Shown here: positions 12,918-22,150 of the stretch, in pieces
Layout: the number at the start of each line of letters is the position of its first letter
How positions within the stretch are numbered: position 1 is the stretch's first letter
Assembly (NCBI RefSeq): GCF_004770155.1
Contig: NZ_RQFA01000056.1
Location: 1-36,987, forward strand
DNA from: Leptospira gomenensis
Lineage (GTDB): Bacteria; Spirochaetota; Leptospiria; Leptospirales; Leptospiraceae
DNA length: 36,987 nt
Reading direction: 5' to 3'
Position numbers and translations under genes: made by a program
The notes under the pieces: generated by a model
Told to the model about the DNA's origin: nothing
Database searches by the model: none
What the model saw: the letters and a program-made list of their open reading frames with translations, nothing else

Positions 12918-14326
12918 ACGTTCACCTCCTTCAATTCGTCCGCGGTTCCGAAACGACCCAAAACCGCCGCAACTACGGCCGCTTCGGGACTCACTAGATG
13001 AGTCCTTCCCCCTCGACCTTGTCTTCCTTCGAAATTACGGTTGGAAGTGGAGGCGCAACGTTCACCCGGTAAAAGATAATCGTCGTTCATTCCGAGACAC
13101 ATCGAACAACCCGGCAATCTCCATTCGAAACCCGCTTCCGCAAGAACACGGTCCAAACCTTCCGACTCCGCTTGCCGTTTCACCCGACCCGAACCCGGAA
13201 CCACGATCGCGTGCACGTTAGGCGAAACCTTCCTACCTCTTGCGATCTCTGCCGCTCTACGTATGTCCTCTATTCTCGCGTTCGTGCAGGAGCCGATAAA
13301 AACCTTATCGACGCGGACGGAACTCATGGGAGCGCCCGCTTTTAAGTCCATATATTCCAGTGACCTTCTCGCGGCGGCTCTCGTTTCAGGATCGGAAAAC
13401 GAATCCGGATCCGGAATCACGGAGGAAACCGGAATCACCTGACCGGGATTAGTTCCCCAAGTTACCATGGGAGAAACGTTAGACGCGTCCACCACGATCG
13501 TCTTATCGTAAACCGCATCCCGATCCGACTTTAGAGTTTTCCAATATTCAACTTTTATGTTAAACGCATCTCCTTTCGGGGAGAAGTCCCTGTCTTTCAG
13601 ATATTCGAACGTAGTATCGTCCGCAGCGATCATACCGGCGCGAGCCCCCGCTTCGACACAAAGATTACAAAGTGTCATCCTTCCCTCCATGGAAAGGGCG
13701 GAAATCGTGTCACCCGAATATTCCACCACGTATCCTTGCCCTCCTTCGGTTCCGATCCGACCGATCAAAAACAAGGCCAGATCCTTGGCGCTTACGTCTT
13801 TCGAAAGTTTTCCCTCGACCCGAATCAGACAGTTTTTAGGTTTTTTGAGACGAACGGTTTGTGTTGCGAGAACGTGTTCGATCTCGCTCGTGCCGATACC
13901 CAAGGCGAACGCTCCGAACGCTCCGTGTGTGGAAGTATGCGAATCCCCGCATACGATGACGGTTCCGGGTAACGTAAGTCCCATCTCCGGGCCGACCACG
14001 TGAACGACTCCTTGATCGGGGTGATTGATATCGAGCAACTCGAGTCCGAATTCTTTGCAATTAAGAACGAGCAGTTCCATCTGTTTTTTGGAAATCGGCC
14101 CGGCTCCGTCCCAATCTCGATTTCTCGTAGAGACGTTATGATCCATGATAGCCAAGGTCCTCTCTTTTCTGCGGACCTTTCTGCCTTTTTCCCGTAAGGC
14201 TGCGAACGCTTGCGGAGAAGTCACCTCGTGAAGCAGATGTCTGTCCACGTAGAGGATGTCCTCTTCTCCGTCTTTAGCGACGATCCTGGAATCCCAAATT
14301 TTATCGAATAAGGTTTTACCCGCCAT
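12914..14326 (-). CDS. leuC: 3-isopropylmalate dehydratase large subunit
   Basis: Encodes 470 residues, the bacterial LeuC length. It carries the [4Fe-4S] cluster that binds and dehydrates isopropylmalate. The cluster cysteines are Cys347 ([12 protein letters not shown]), Cys407 and Cys410 ([10 protein letters not shown]). Other family blocks are [25 protein letters not shown] and [15 protein letters not shown] strong GGAGGGG precedes the ATG. It heads the leuCD pair, divergent from a LysR gene with a palindrome between them, which suggests metabolite-responsive control. Confidence 0.97.
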   Translation of the reverse strand: MAGKTLFDKIWDSRIVAKDGEEDILYVDRHLLHEVTSPQAFAALREKGRKVRRKERTLAIMDHNVSTRNRDWDGAGPISKKQMELLVLNCKEFGLELLDINHPDQGVVHVVGPEMGLTLPGTVIVCGDSHTSTHGAFGAFALGIGTSEIEHVLATQTVRLKKPKNCLIRVEGKLSKDVSAKDLALFLIGRIGTEGGQGYVVEYSGDTISALSMEGRMTLCNLCVEAGARAGMIAADDTTFEYLKDRDFSPKGDAFNIKVEYWKTLKSDRDAVYDKTIVVDASNVSPMVTWGTNPGQVIPVSSVIPDPDSFSDPETRAAARRSLEYMDLKAGAPMSSVRVDKVFIGSCTNARIEDIRRAAEIARGRKVSPNVHAIVVPGSGRVKRQAESEGLDRVLAEAGFEWRLPGCSMCLGMNDDYLLPGERCASTSNRNFEGRQGRGGRTHLVSPEAAVVAAVLGRFGTADELKEVNV

Positions 14327-14392
14327 ATTTTCCCCTCCGTAAAAAAGGTAACAGATCCAAACACATAATGCAAATAAATAGGATTGATATAT

Positions 14393-14411
14393 ATTATAAC
14401 GAAAAGTTATA
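14393..14411. promoter_or_regulatory. Candidate LysR operator and leuC -10 element
   Basis: TATAAC-GAAAA-GTTATA (14395-14411) is a perfect 6-5-6 inverted repeat containing a T-N11-A box, the classic LysR recognition pattern. On the minus strand TATAAT at 14393-14398 is a plausible -10 hexamer for leuC, giving a leader of about 60 bases. The palindrome ends 12 bp before the LysR ATG, so a bound protein could both autorepress and act on leuCD. Confidence 0.55.
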
Positions 14412-14423
14412 TGTAGGATTAGA

Positions 14424-15314
14424 ATGGAATTCAGACAAATCCGATATTTTTTAGAGATCAGGGACGCCGGAACGTTTCAGAAAGCCGCGGTCCGCTTGGG
14501 ACTTACACAACCCGCGCTCTCGAGGCAGATTTTCCTTTTGGAAAAGGAGTTGGGTGCGGTGGTATTCGAGCGAGGATCGAGACAAGTGCGCCTAACGCAC
14601 GAAGGTGAAGTTCTTTCGCAATACGCTGTCAGATTACGCGAACTCTGGGAGGAATTAAAGACCGGACTCAAGGATTCCGGACGGGAATTATCCGGAGAAT
14701 TTTCCATCTCCGCCGGCGGAACGGTATCGGCTTGGATACTACCGGAAATCCTGAAGAAAATAAGGAAGGATCATCCCGATCTTATCTTATCCGTACGGGA
14801 AGGAGACTCACTCGAAACAAAAGAATCGATTTTGTTAAACGAAGTCGATCTCGGAATACTGACCGGCACTGCGAACGAACCGGGTCTCGTTTCAAGGGAA
14901 TTTTTATCGGACAGAATCGTTCCGGTCGCTCCTCGAAACCACTCGATCTTTCGAAAAAAAAAGATATCGATCCGAGACTTAAAAGAGGAAGCATTCGTGT
15001 TTTTTCATCCCGCATCCGCGATTCGCAAAGCGGTCGAAAAGAAAATCCGCACATACGGAAAGGAATTTCGACCCAAGATCGGAATGGAACTGAGGAGCGT
15101 GGAATCCGTGATCAAAAGTATCGAAGCCGGCCTCGGAATCGGATTTTTATCCGAATACAGCCTAACTACGAAACTGCGAACGATCCCGATCTCCGAACTA
15201 TTCGTAGAAAGGAAATTTTATCTCTGCCACAAAAGAACGATCCGGCCCGGCTTATCCAAACTTACGGACGAACTGATCCGTTACACGAAAGGTTCCTCTT
15301 TTCGAGCGGGATAA
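14424..15314 (+). CDS. LysR-family transcriptional regulator, divergent from leuCD
   Basis: Encodes 296 residues, normal for LysR regulators. The N-terminal winged helix-turn-helix is [20 protein letters not shown] onward, with [33 protein letters not shown] as the recognition region. The effector-binding domain follows from about residue 90 ([20 protein letters not shown]). LysR proteins bind small metabolites and usually control the divergent gene, here leuCD, so a pathway intermediate such as isopropylmalate is a reasonable guess but cannot be seen in the sequence. The ribosome binding site is AGGA. Confidence 0.93.
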   Translation: MEFRQIRYFLEIRDAGTFQKAAVRLGLTQPALSRQIFLLEKELGAVVFERGSRQVRLTHEGEVLSQYAVRLRELWEELKTGLKDSGRELSGEFSISAGGTVSAWILPEILKKIRKDHPDLILSVREGDSLETKESILLNEVDLGILTGTANEPGLVSREFLSDRIVPVAPRNHSIFRKKKISIRDLKEEAFVFFHPASAIRKAVEKKIRTYGKEFRPKIGMELRSVESVIKSIEAGLGIGFLSEYSLTTKLRTIPISELFVERKFYLCHKRTIRPGLSKLTDELIRYTKGSSFRAG

Positions 15315-15441
15315 TCGCAACCATTACCCGCAGGTAACTAGGAAGAACGAAACGGAACAAAAGAGAGTTACGCTCAAACGACGGATCTTTCCCCCGATCC
15401 GGTTTGCGCGCCGAAACGAAGCGACGTAGCGGAGCAACGAT

Positions 15442-16188
15442 TCAATCGACGACACAATTACCGGTCGTAATCAAATTTCGAAAATCTGAATATCTTTCCG
15501 GATTCCGATACAAAGCGATTCCCTGAATACGGGCGTCTGGTTCCATTTCTACGAATTTTAAGTTTAATTTCTTATTAAAATCAAGAGTAGTTTTGAATAT
15601 CGGATCGGAAAAAAAATATTTTTCTTTATTATATACCGGATGGTTTTCTTTTAACCATCGATCGATATAATCCAGCTCTTTACACTTACCTTCCGCGCAG
15701 GCGAACATGGCATTGATCGTATATGCGGTCACTAAAGAAACCGCGATAAAGTTATAGAAATTTTTTATATTCCCTTTCCAATTCAGACAATATATTTTCT
15801 TGGGATATTGATCGGGGCTCAGCGGTGATATCGTTTTACCGTTCCAGAAAACGTTTAAGAGTTGGGTATCAAATATCTGAGCCCGGCCCGTTTTATTCTC
15901 GATCTGAATCAACGCAATGGCATAATTTTGTGAGAGATGGATTAAGGCGGATTGATCGTTATCCACGACGTAGTTCGACAACAATAAATCCACGAAATCG
16001 GAATCCGATTTTAGCAGACGAATTTTTCCTTCGAAGACTTCGTTCGAAACATCATAGTTTTCCATGACGTTCAAACTATTCCGTGAAACGAAATCTTGAT
16101 CGATCACCAGAATCTGTCGATCGGGATCGGGAGAAACACAATGTAAATTTAGAACTAAAACACAAACCGTCGAAAGGAAATTTTTCAT
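15442..16188 (-). CDS. Putative lipoprotein of unknown function
   Basis: Encodes 248 residues. The N-terminus MKNFLSTVCVLVLNLHC is basic then hydrophobic and ends in a Cys at 17, a loose lipobox of the kind leptospires tolerate. AAGGAG precedes the ATG closely. A second hydrophobic stretch at about 144-165 (NFIAVSLVTAYTINAMFAC) may cross or contact a membrane. No domain is recognised. The gene is convergent with the LysR gene to its left. Confidence 0.7.
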   Translation of the reverse strand: MKNFLSTVCVLVLNLHCVSPDPDRQILVIDQDFVSRNSLNVMENYDVSNEVFEGKIRLLKSDSDFVDLLLSNYVVDNDQSALIHLSQNYAIALIQIENKTGRAQIFDTQLLNVFWNGKTISPLSPDQYPKKIYCLNWKGNIKNFYNFIAVSLVTAYTINAMFACAEGKCKELDYIDRWLKENHPVYNKEKYFFSDPIFKTTLDFNKKLNLKFVEMEPDARIQGIALYRNPERYSDFRNLITTGNCVVD

Positions 16189-16301
16189 TCTCCTTTTTCG
16201 ACCGAATCATGGAGAATATCGGTTTCGCCTAACTTGCAAAAAACTTCATGCAGTTTCTTGTTCGTTTTCGAGAAAGATCATAAATTCGAATCGAATAAGT
16301 T

Positions 16302-17123
16302 TCATTGGCAGGCGGTGCCCACGTTGATTCGGTTCCAATACGTATCCGAATTCGCGTACGGCCAAAACCGATTCATAATTTCGATCATCTTTTTACTTTT
16401 GGCGGCGACGCGCTGATCCTGCAAGCAGATGTCATGAAGGATATCGACTTCTTTTTCCGAACCTAAAAGTAAAGCCGCAAATTCGGATCGATCCTCTTCC
16501 TGAGCCAAGGTGGCGTACAAATCCAAAAAACCCGAAAGCGGATTATTGAGCGCGCTCCAAGGAATTTCCGGATCGTTATAGGCCTGCACCCCGCCGCTTC
16601 CGTATTTGAAATCTGCCGGATTCAAAACGTCCCATTCAGGAAGAACGGCGCGCATATCCCCGAAGTGCGCAAAATCCACGTTATGATTCAATTCATGATG
16701 AATCACGTGAATCAAATAATCTTCCGTACCGCCTCCGCTTTGACCGTTTACGGAAAGATACAAAACGTCTTGATACGCGTCGGGAACGGCGGCCCTATAC
16801 TGGGAACCCACCATCATGTTTTTTCCTAAAACGACCTTACCCGCTCTCGCCTTGATCCAATATCCTTTCGGATATTTCGCGATTTCGCCTTGCAACAGGT
16901 TGAGATAAACGGAAATCTCCGCTTCGGACGCGAGTTCGTAGGTGACTTGACCGTAACTATCCGGAACGATTCGATCCGAAATAAATTGAATGTCCCGATC
17001 GTAATCTTCGATACGATCCGGAGATAAAAGTAATAAAGAGGAAAGATCCGGGGTGACCTCTTTTTGAGCACACCCGACCCAGAAAAAAACGCTCCCGATT
17101 AATAGTACGGTTCTAGAGAACAT
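16302..17123 (-). CDS. Putative lipoprotein zinc metallopeptidase
   Basis: Encodes 273 residues. The signal MFSRTVLLIGSVFFWVGC ends in a lipobox Cys at 18, so the mature protein is probably membrane-anchored outside the cytoplasm. The zincin motif HExxH is present as HELNH within VIHHELNHNVDF. A downstream EEDRSEFAALLL segment offers a Glu third ligand, as in gluzincin-like putative metallopeptidases. I infer a protease fold, and the substrate is unknown. There is no obvious ribosome binding site. The preceding lipoprotein gene lies 113 bp downstream on the same strand. Confidence 0.72.
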   Translation of the reverse strand: MFSRTVLLIGSVFFWVGCAQKEVTPDLSSLLLLSPDRIEDYDRDIQFISDRIVPDSYGQVTYELASEAEISVYLNLLQGEIAKYPKGYWIKARAGKVVLGKNMMVGSQYRAAVPDAYQDVLYLSVNGQSGGGTEDYLIHVIHHELNHNVDFAHFGDMRAVLPEWDVLNPADFKYGSGGVQAYNDPEIPWSALNNPLSGFLDLYATLAQEEDRSEFAALLLGSEKEVDILHDICLQDQRVAAKSKKMIEIMNRFWPYANSDTYWNRINVGTACQ

Positions 17124-17258
17124 TCTAACAATATATAAGATATTGAGTCCTCATTCTTTGCGTTTTATATTTTGATTTATAGGAAAAACCCGCAAAAACA
17201 CTGAAAAAAAAACTTGCGAATCACTATCGAATCAAAAAATAAAGTTTCCCGGAAAATC

Positions 17259-17894
17259 ATGAAATGGATCTGCCACCACTGCGGCTATAACAACCAGGAC
17301 GAGTTACAGAATTGCGTTCAATGCGGAAACGTAAGGGGAGAAAACGCACAAACGATCGACTCCGTTTCAAGCGGGAAATTTCTGAAAAAATTGAAGTTAG
17401 GCACCTTTGGCTGGATTTTGATCGTTCTCGCGGGTATCGCCGCCTTAATTCTTACTCCGATTGTGTTGATCCTAGCGATTTCGCATTGGGAAGGATTCGC
17501 AAGCGTATTATTATTGTTAGGCGGGTTCATAGCGGCCAAATCGGCCGTAAATTCCGGATTCGGACCTCCCGCAAAGGCTGTATTTATCGTATTTTTTTCG
17601 ATCATGGGTCTCGCACTCGATCAGCCCGGCAATTATCTATACAACTATCCGATTCGATTTTTTTGTCCAGAAGGACGCACCTTGGCGAGATCCGTGGATG
17701 TAACACACCCGCTGCCGGGAAGGACCGATAGAACGCAGTCGTTTTCCTGCGTGAGTGCGGAAAACTCGGAAACGGAACGGATTCCTCTTCTTTATGTTTT
17801 AGGAATTAGATTTTTAGAATATATATTGATCGCGTCGATTTTGTTGAACGTGCAGGAGTTCCGGATCAAACGAGAAAAGAAACGTTCGGGTTGA
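17259..17894 (+). CDS. Zinc-ribbon membrane protein, unknown function
   Basis: Encodes 211 residues from the ATG at 17259, preceded by GGAAA; a TTG at 17214 would add 15 residues. The N-terminus WICHHCGYNNQDELQNCVQCG is a four-cysteine zinc ribbon of the RanBP2-like kind. Two or three membrane helices follow (about 47-72, 78-95, 105-118), then a polar Cys-containing loop and a last helix near 180-198. The ribbon most likely faces the cytoplasm. No enzymatic motif is visible. Confidence 0.7.
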   Translation: MKWICHHCGYNNQDELQNCVQCGNVRGENAQTIDSVSSGKFLKKLKLGTFGWILIVLAGIAALILTPIVLILAISHWEGFASVLLLLGGFIAAKSAVNSGFGPPAKAVFIVFFSIMGLALDQPGNYLYNYPIRFFCPEGRTLARSVDVTHPLPGRTDRTQSFSCVSAENSETERIPLLYVLGIRFLEYILIASILLNVQEFRIKREKKRSG

Positions 17895-17971
17895 TTTCCG
17901 AGGACGCGTTATGCGAAATTTAGTGATCTCGACTTCGGACCAAAATCCCGAAGTGACGCGGAAGCGAATCG

Positions 17972-18012
17972 TAAAAAAAGAATTCCGTCCTTCTGTTGGA
18001 AAGACGGAATTC
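17972..18012 (-). terminator. Rho-independent terminator of the thioesterase gene
   Basis: Read on the minus strand, the arms GAATTCCGTC and GACGGAATTC (18003-18012 and 17980-17989) enclose a 13-base loop and are followed by a run of seven T residues. It starts 15 bp after the stop codon of the thioesterase gene. Confidence 0.85.
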
Positions 18013-18027
18013 CAAAGTGCGGTGCCT

Positions 18028-18477
18028 TCACATCGGTTTATAGGATAGTTTGTTCGCTTCTTCTTCGCTCACCTTATAGGGACGCATCCGTTTCAGATCC
18101 ATAAACAACGCGTAAAATTTTGCGGAACACACTAAGGCTCCGTCCGATTCGCGGTAAAGATCCTGGATGGTCAAAACACGACTCCCTTTATACGCTTCGA
18201 ATCTAGTGACAAGCCGCGCGGTTTCCGGATATTTCAACTCGGCCTTGTATTCGAGTTCGGCCTTTAAGATAACGGGGCCGATATTTCTGCTGCGAAGATC
18301 GTTGAGACTCAGATCGGTTTCCGCAAACGCGGCCCTTCTCGCCTCGTCGAAGTAACTTTGATAAACTCCGTTATTCACGTGCCCGTTTTCGTCCAGATCG
18401 ACCCAGCGAACTTTGACCGTATGCGTAAACGATTTGTATTCCTCTTTCGGATCGGATTTTTTTTCGAGAGTTTCCAT
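18028..18477 (-). CDS. Acyl-CoA thioesterase, 4HBT hotdog family
   Basis: Encodes 149 residues, a typical single-hotdog size. The signature VRWVDLDENGHVNNGVY begins near residue 23, with the usual catalytic Asp at 27 or 29 and HVNN at 33-36, as in FadM/YbgC enzymes that hydrolyse acyl-CoA thioesters in the cytosol. The acyl specificity is unknown. The gene is divergent from a TetR gene with two operator-like repeats in between, and a terminator closes it, so it looks like a single-gene unit under that repressor. Confidence 0.88.
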   Translation of the reverse strand: METLEKKSDPKEEYKSFTHTVKVRWVDLDENGHVNNGVYQSYFDEARRAAFAETDLSLNDLRSRNIGPVILKAELEYKAELKYPETARLVTRFEAYKGSRVLTIQDLYRESDGALVCSAKFYALFMDLKRMRPYKVSEEEANKLSYKPM

Positions 18478-18489
18478 TCCTTCTCCTCC

Positions 18490-18549
18490 GGTAGAACAAT
18501 CGGTCTACCTATATTTAAAACCCTAAAAAGGGTGGACAAATCTGTCTAC
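18490..18549. promoter_or_regulatory. Two related operator-like palindromes between the thioesterase and TetR genes
   Basis: GTAGAACAATCGGTCTAC (18491-18508) and GTGGACAAATCTGTCTAC (18532-18549) agree at 14 of 18 positions and each is close to symmetrical (GTAGAC/GTCTAC half-sites). They lie 41 bp apart in the divergent promoter region. Two similar palindromes beside a TetR gene are the usual pattern of an autoregulated TetR repressor. Confidence 0.6.
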
Positions 18550-18607
18550 TTTTTTTAGATTCAAAAATGGACTCGCGGAAAAAAAATCGCCCGAAAAAAC
18601 GGAAACC

Positions 18608-19201
18608 ATGAACCGGATACAAACGAAATCGGATCCAGCAAGAGAAAGGATATTAAAGGCCACCGTAAAACTTTTTTACGAACGGGGATATTCCAATACG
18701 GGCATCAACGAGATTCTCTCGGAAGCGGGAGCCTTTAAAAAAAGTTTATACCGTTATTTCCCCTCGAAAAAGGATCTGGGAATCAGTTATTTGGAATATC
18801 AGGAGGAACAGATCGTAGGTCTCGCCGAAACCCTGATGCAAAAATATGAAAAATACGGCGAATTCATTCCGGCTTGGTTGCGATTTCTAAAACGAAGATT
18901 AAAAACGGATTATCTTTACGGATGCCCCCTCGCCAACTTCTCCAATCAAACCCATGACGAACCGGAACTCAAGAAACGGGTTTTGGAGGCTCTGGATCGC
19001 TGGAACCGCAGTTTCGGAAGTTATCTCACCGGACCGGTTTGGAAAAAAAAGAAAATCTTGGATTCCAAAAGAGCTTTAGAATATTCGGAAAATATGTTAT
19101 TCTTATACCAAGGAGCCATGCAGCTTTACGGAGTAACCGGAAACAAAAAATTCATCGATCGGCTTGAATCGGAACTTCTCCGCTTGGAAGAAACGATTTA
19201 A
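18608..19201 (+). CDS. TetR-family transcriptional regulator
   Basis: Encodes 197 residues. The N-terminal helix-turn-helix covers about 12-58 (RERILKATVKLFYERGYSNT, then SKKDLG). The ligand-binding part contains YGCPLANFSNQ (near 98-108), the GCxxxNFS motif seen in a branch of TetR proteins. Divergence from the thioesterase gene suggests that it represses it and itself, with an acyl-CoA or fatty acid as possible ligand (inference). The ribosome binding site is weak. Confidence 0.92.
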   Translation: MNRIQTKSDPARERILKATVKLFYERGYSNTGINEILSEAGAFKKSLYRYFPSKKDLGISYLEYQEEQIVGLAETLMQKYEKYGEFIPAWLRFLKRRLKTDYLYGCPLANFSNQTHDEPELKKRVLEALDRWNRSFGSYLTGPVWKKKKILDSKRALEYSENMLFLYQGAMQLYGVTGNKKFIDRLESELLRLEETI

Positions 19202-19224
19202 ATTCTCTTAATATTCCAAAAAAT

Positions 19225-19686
19225 TCATAGATCCAAACGCAACCGGATCATATCGGTGCAACGGATTCCGTTTTCGTAAATCGGCTCGGGGTAATGCCTC
19301 GTGAAAAAATCCGCGTCGATTCCCGTAATTCTAAATCCGCATTTCTGATACAATGCCAATTGATTCACGCTCGAATTTCCGGTCCCCAACTCCACGCTTT
19401 TAGCGCCTAGTTCTTTGGCCTTTTCGACGGAATCCAATACGAGGCGTTTTCCTATTCCCTTTCCTTGAAACTCCTCCGCAACGGAAACGTTGACCAGCTC
19501 GAGCGTTTCGGGACGAGTGCGAATGAGAACGTAAACCGCAATCGTTCTTCCCTCAAATTCGCCGATTCTACAAATTCCCCGTTTGCAATATTCTTCCACG
19601 ATTGTACGGGACGGGTCCGCGAGCAGAAGCAAATCCCAAGGATAATCTTCGCGCTCACCGTTCCATTCCCGAATCAGCATTTCCAT
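19225..19686 (-). CDS. GNAT-family N-acetyltransferase
   Basis: Encodes 153 residues. The acetyl-CoA binding motif A is visible as VAEEFQGKGIGKRLV, and motif B as NQLALYQKCGFRITGID, which is enough to place it in the GNAT superfamily. It transfers an acetyl group to an amine on an unidentified small molecule or protein. GGAG lies ten bases before the ATG. It stands alone, convergent with the TetR gene. Confidence 0.88.
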   Translation of the reverse strand: MEMLIREWNGEREDYPWDLLLLADPSRTIVEEYCKRGICRIGEFEGRTIAVYVLIRTRPETLELVNVSVAEEFQGKGIGKRLVLDSVEKAKELGAKSVELGTGNSSVNQLALYQKCGFRITGIDADFFTRHYPEPIYENGIRCTDMIRLRLDL

Positions 19687-19807
19687 TTTATTCGAACTCC
19701 GAATTCAAGATCCGATTTTACAAAGAAAAGGCAACTCATTTAGGAACGAAATCGTAGTTGCCATTCCTGCTTCCGGAAATATTTTTTCTAAACCGAATCG
19801 GTTGCTT

Positions 19808-20257
19808 ATGAATTCAAAAACTTCCAAACACAATAAAACGAACAGACGATTTCAAAAAGCGGAAGTCGCAGAGATCTTTCGAGCCTACCCGGAAGCGGTC
19901 CGCGATAAACTTTTGCGATTGCGGGAACTCATTTTCGAAACCGCAGATTCCACCGAAGGAGTGGGAAGTTTGGAAGAAGCGATCAAATGGGGACAACCGA
20001 GTTATCTCACTCCGGAAACGAAAAGCGGAAGTACGATCCGGATCGATCGTTTAAAAAACGACGAAAACCGATACGCTATCTTTTTTCATTGTCAAACGGA
20101 TTTGATAGCGAACTTTCGCGAACTTTTTTCCGGAAAACTCGAATTCGAAGGGAATCGATGTATCCTTCTCAAAACCGATCGTCCGGCACCGGAAAAGGAA
20201 TTAAAGGTCTGCATTTCGATGGCTCTGACGTATCACAGAGATAAGAAAAAAGGATGA
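19808..20257 (+). CDS. DUF1801 (YdhG-like) domain protein
   Basis: Encodes 149 residues from the ATG at 19808. The segment LEEAIKWGQPSYLTPETKSGSTIRIDRLKN, followed by YAIFFHCQTDLI, is typical of DUF1801 domains, small cytosolic proteins of unknown biochemical role related to YdhG/YyaL-like folds. The C-terminus ends in a short Lys-rich tail. It is divergent from the GNAT gene. Confidence 0.8.
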   Translation: MNSKTSKHNKTNRRFQKAEVAEIFRAYPEAVRDKLLRLRELIFETADSTEGVGSLEEAIKWGQPSYLTPETKSGSTIRIDRLKNDENRYAIFFHCQTDLIANFRELFSGKLEFEGNRCILLKTDRPAPEKELKVCISMALTYHRDKKKG

Positions 20258-20366
20258 TACGATCCTCCAAAAACGCGGACTACCGAAGGAACAATTCATC
20301 CGCGTAATCCGCTCTTAAAAGGTGGAATGTCCGAGAAAGCGAATCCGCCTTCTCGCAAAACGTCCG

Positions 20367-21455
20367 TTATACGGGTAAAACTTCCATATCCTCTTCGGAA
20401 ACGGAACTTTCCGCCTCCTTATACGTCATCCATTTGCCGGTTTCGGAGTCGATCACCTTACAACGCGAAGTCGAACGAAAATAATCCCCGAAAATAGTCT
20501 CTTTTTCCAGGACGTTGTCTCCGTAAACGACCTTAATTTCGCCTAACGCACGTTTTAGATTGTAGAAGGGGATTTTCATGTGCACGTGATGCGGCATATG
20601 AATGAAAATATTATGAAAAAAGAAATTCAGCACCGCGGGAATATGATAATTGATCGTTCCGCGCATTTGTCCGTAATACGGAGTCCATTCGTCCTTGGTT
20701 TTCCAGGGGATTTCGGAATGAATATGGTGCACGTAAACCGTGATCCCCATAAAATAATTCCACGCGACGAAAGGAACCAGGCAAACTTTGACGAACATCC
20801 AAAGCCCCGCTCCAGCACTCCAAACTCCGTCCGTAAAACCTCCGAAATAAAAAACCGCGCCGGAGGAAACGAAAGCGAAAGAAAGCATGATCCACTTGTC
20901 TCGACGCGCTTCTTTCATGGGGGCGGTGAAAACCACCATCCCCTTCAGCCAGATTTCGATCATATAATAGAAACCGCCGCCCCAAGCCGACCAGAAAAAT
21001 TTATGCGCTAATTTTTTGAATATTCCAAATTTAGAATATTCCTCCGCGGTTGTCGGATGCCAAACGAAATCCCCTCCGCGTTTGATCGTATGACCGTGAT
21101 GGATCCGATTGTGTCCGTAGGCCCATTGATTGTATGCGTGTAAGGAAGGCAACATGGCGATCTGACCGATCCAATAACGCAGATGACGGTTTTGAAACAG
21201 GGCTTCGTGCGCGCAATCGTGTCCGATCACGAACAACGCCGCGATCGTAATTCCGGCAAAAAACCAAAGGAACGGAAGAAGATACCAAACATCCACGTTC
21301 CAAAGAAGAAAAATCGCGAGTGCGAAACAACACAGATCCCGAAAAAAATAACCGATGCCTTTGTGCGCCGGATTTTCAAACGTTCCTTTGGAAAGAGTTT
21401 CCCGGACGGCCCCCAGGGTTTCTTTGGGAGAATTTAAATTCGTTTTCACTTCCAT
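20367..21455 (-). CDS. Membrane fatty acid desaturase
   Basis: Encodes 362 residues from the ATG at 21455, preceded by AAGG; a longer frame to 21497 would overlap the operators. The three histidine boxes of membrane di-iron desaturases are present: HDCAH (79-83), HNRIHH (115-120) and HMPHH (286-290). There are hydrophobic pairs at about 40-78 and 188-240. Such enzymes introduce a double bond into acyl chains of membrane lipids using oxygen and an electron donor. The position of the double bond cannot be told. Two palindromes upstream indicate repression by an unlinked TetR-like protein. Confidence 0.9.
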   Translation of the reverse strand: MEVKTNLNSPKETLGAVRETLSKGTFENPAHKGIGYFFRDLCCFALAIFLLWNVDVWYLLPFLWFFAGITIAALFVIGHDCAHEALFQNRHLRYWIGQIAMLPSLHAYNQWAYGHNRIHHGHTIKRGGDFVWHPTTAEEYSKFGIFKKLAHKFFWSAWGGGFYYMIEIWLKGMVVFTAPMKEARRDKWIMLSFAFVSSGAVFYFGGFTDGVWSAGAGLWMFVKVCLVPFVAWNYFMGITVYVHHIHSEIPWKTKDEWTPYYGQMRGTINYHIPAVLNFFFHNIFIHMPHHVHMKIPFYNLKRALGEIKVVYGDNVLEKETIFGDYFRSTSRCKVIDSETGKWMTYKEAESSVSEEDMEVLPV

Positions 21456-21468
21456 AATTTTTTCCTTA

Positions 21469-21502
21469 GCGAACAGCGTTCGCCTTATAACGAACAATGT
21501 TC
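21469..21502. promoter_or_regulatory. Two palindromic sites upstream of the desaturase
   Basis: GCGAAC-AGC-GTTCGC (21469-21483) and GAACA-A-TGTTC (21492-21502) share GAAC/GTTC half-sites. Their centres are 21 bp apart, two helical turns. They lie 14 to 47 bp upstream of the desaturase ATG, where a bound repressor would block transcription or elongation. They resemble TetR-family sites of fatty-acid regulators. Confidence 0.6.
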
Positions 21503-21577
21503 ACCATTGCCCAACATTTTGCAAGCAAAAAAAAGGAAACGTTCAAAATGGATTCGGTTTTTCTATCGAATCCTGTT

Positions 21578-22150
21578 TTAGAAACGACTGTAGGAACTCC
21601 CCGCAACCCGAGTACGGCGAAATTCTTCTACGGAAATTCGATACAAAACGTGCCGAGAAAGAACATGATTCGCTTCCAAGTTGGGATGGGCAAAAAAACC
21701 CGATTCCCGCATTCCAATCCGTTTCATTACGGCTACGGAATTCAGATTGAGGACCGACGTAAACGAAACGATCTCGGATAAGTTCAGGTCGGAAAACCCG
21801 AACGCAAGAGAAGCGAACGCCGCTTCGGTCGCATACCCTCGGCTCCAATACGAAGCCGCCAACCTCCAAGCGACTTCCACGGCCGGCGTGAACTCCGCCT
21901 CAAACGGAACGTTTTTCAATCCGGTGAATCCTAAAAATTCCCCCGTATTTTTTTCCTCCAACGCCCAAAGTCCGTATCCGTTCGTTTCAAAGTGAAGTTC
22001 AAAACTTTGCACGAGACGATCACATTCGGCGCGCGAAAGAAGAGAGGGAAAAAACTTCATTACGATCGGGTCGGAACACAATTCGAAAAACGGAATCCGA
22101 TCCGCCTCCTTCCACCGCCGCATCCGCAAACGCTCCGTTTTTAATTCCAT
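21578..22150 (-). CDS. GNAT acetyltransferase, RimJ/RimL type
   Basis: Encodes 190 residues from the ATG at 22150; a GTG at 22171 would add seven. It starts KTERLRMRRWKEADRIPFFELCSD, the usual RimL beginning. It has the acetyl-CoA loop as SYWSRGYATEAAFASL and the C-terminal VLNLNSVAVMKRIGMRESG. These enzymes acetylate N-terminal amines of ribosomal proteins or small molecules. The target here is unknown. It lies 122 bp upstream of the desaturase gene on the same strand. Confidence 0.88.
   Translation of the reverse strand: MELKTERLRMRRWKEADRIPFFELCSDPIVMKFFPSLLSRAECDRLVQSFELHFETNGYGLWALEEKNTGEFLGFTGLKNVPFEAEFTPAVEVAWRLAASYWSRGYATEAAFASLAFGFSDLNLSEIVSFTSVLNLNSVAVMKRIGMRESGFFAHPNLEANHVLSRHVLYRISVEEFRRTRVAGSSYSRF

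Noticed and set aside
17504..17516. GGAAGGATTCG, as in the left repeat
   Set aside because: It lies inside the zinc-ribbon gene and the surrounding bases do not match the repeat.
21456..21497. Longer desaturase start
   Set aside because: It would put both palindromes inside the gene; the ATG at 21455 has a good ribosome binding site.
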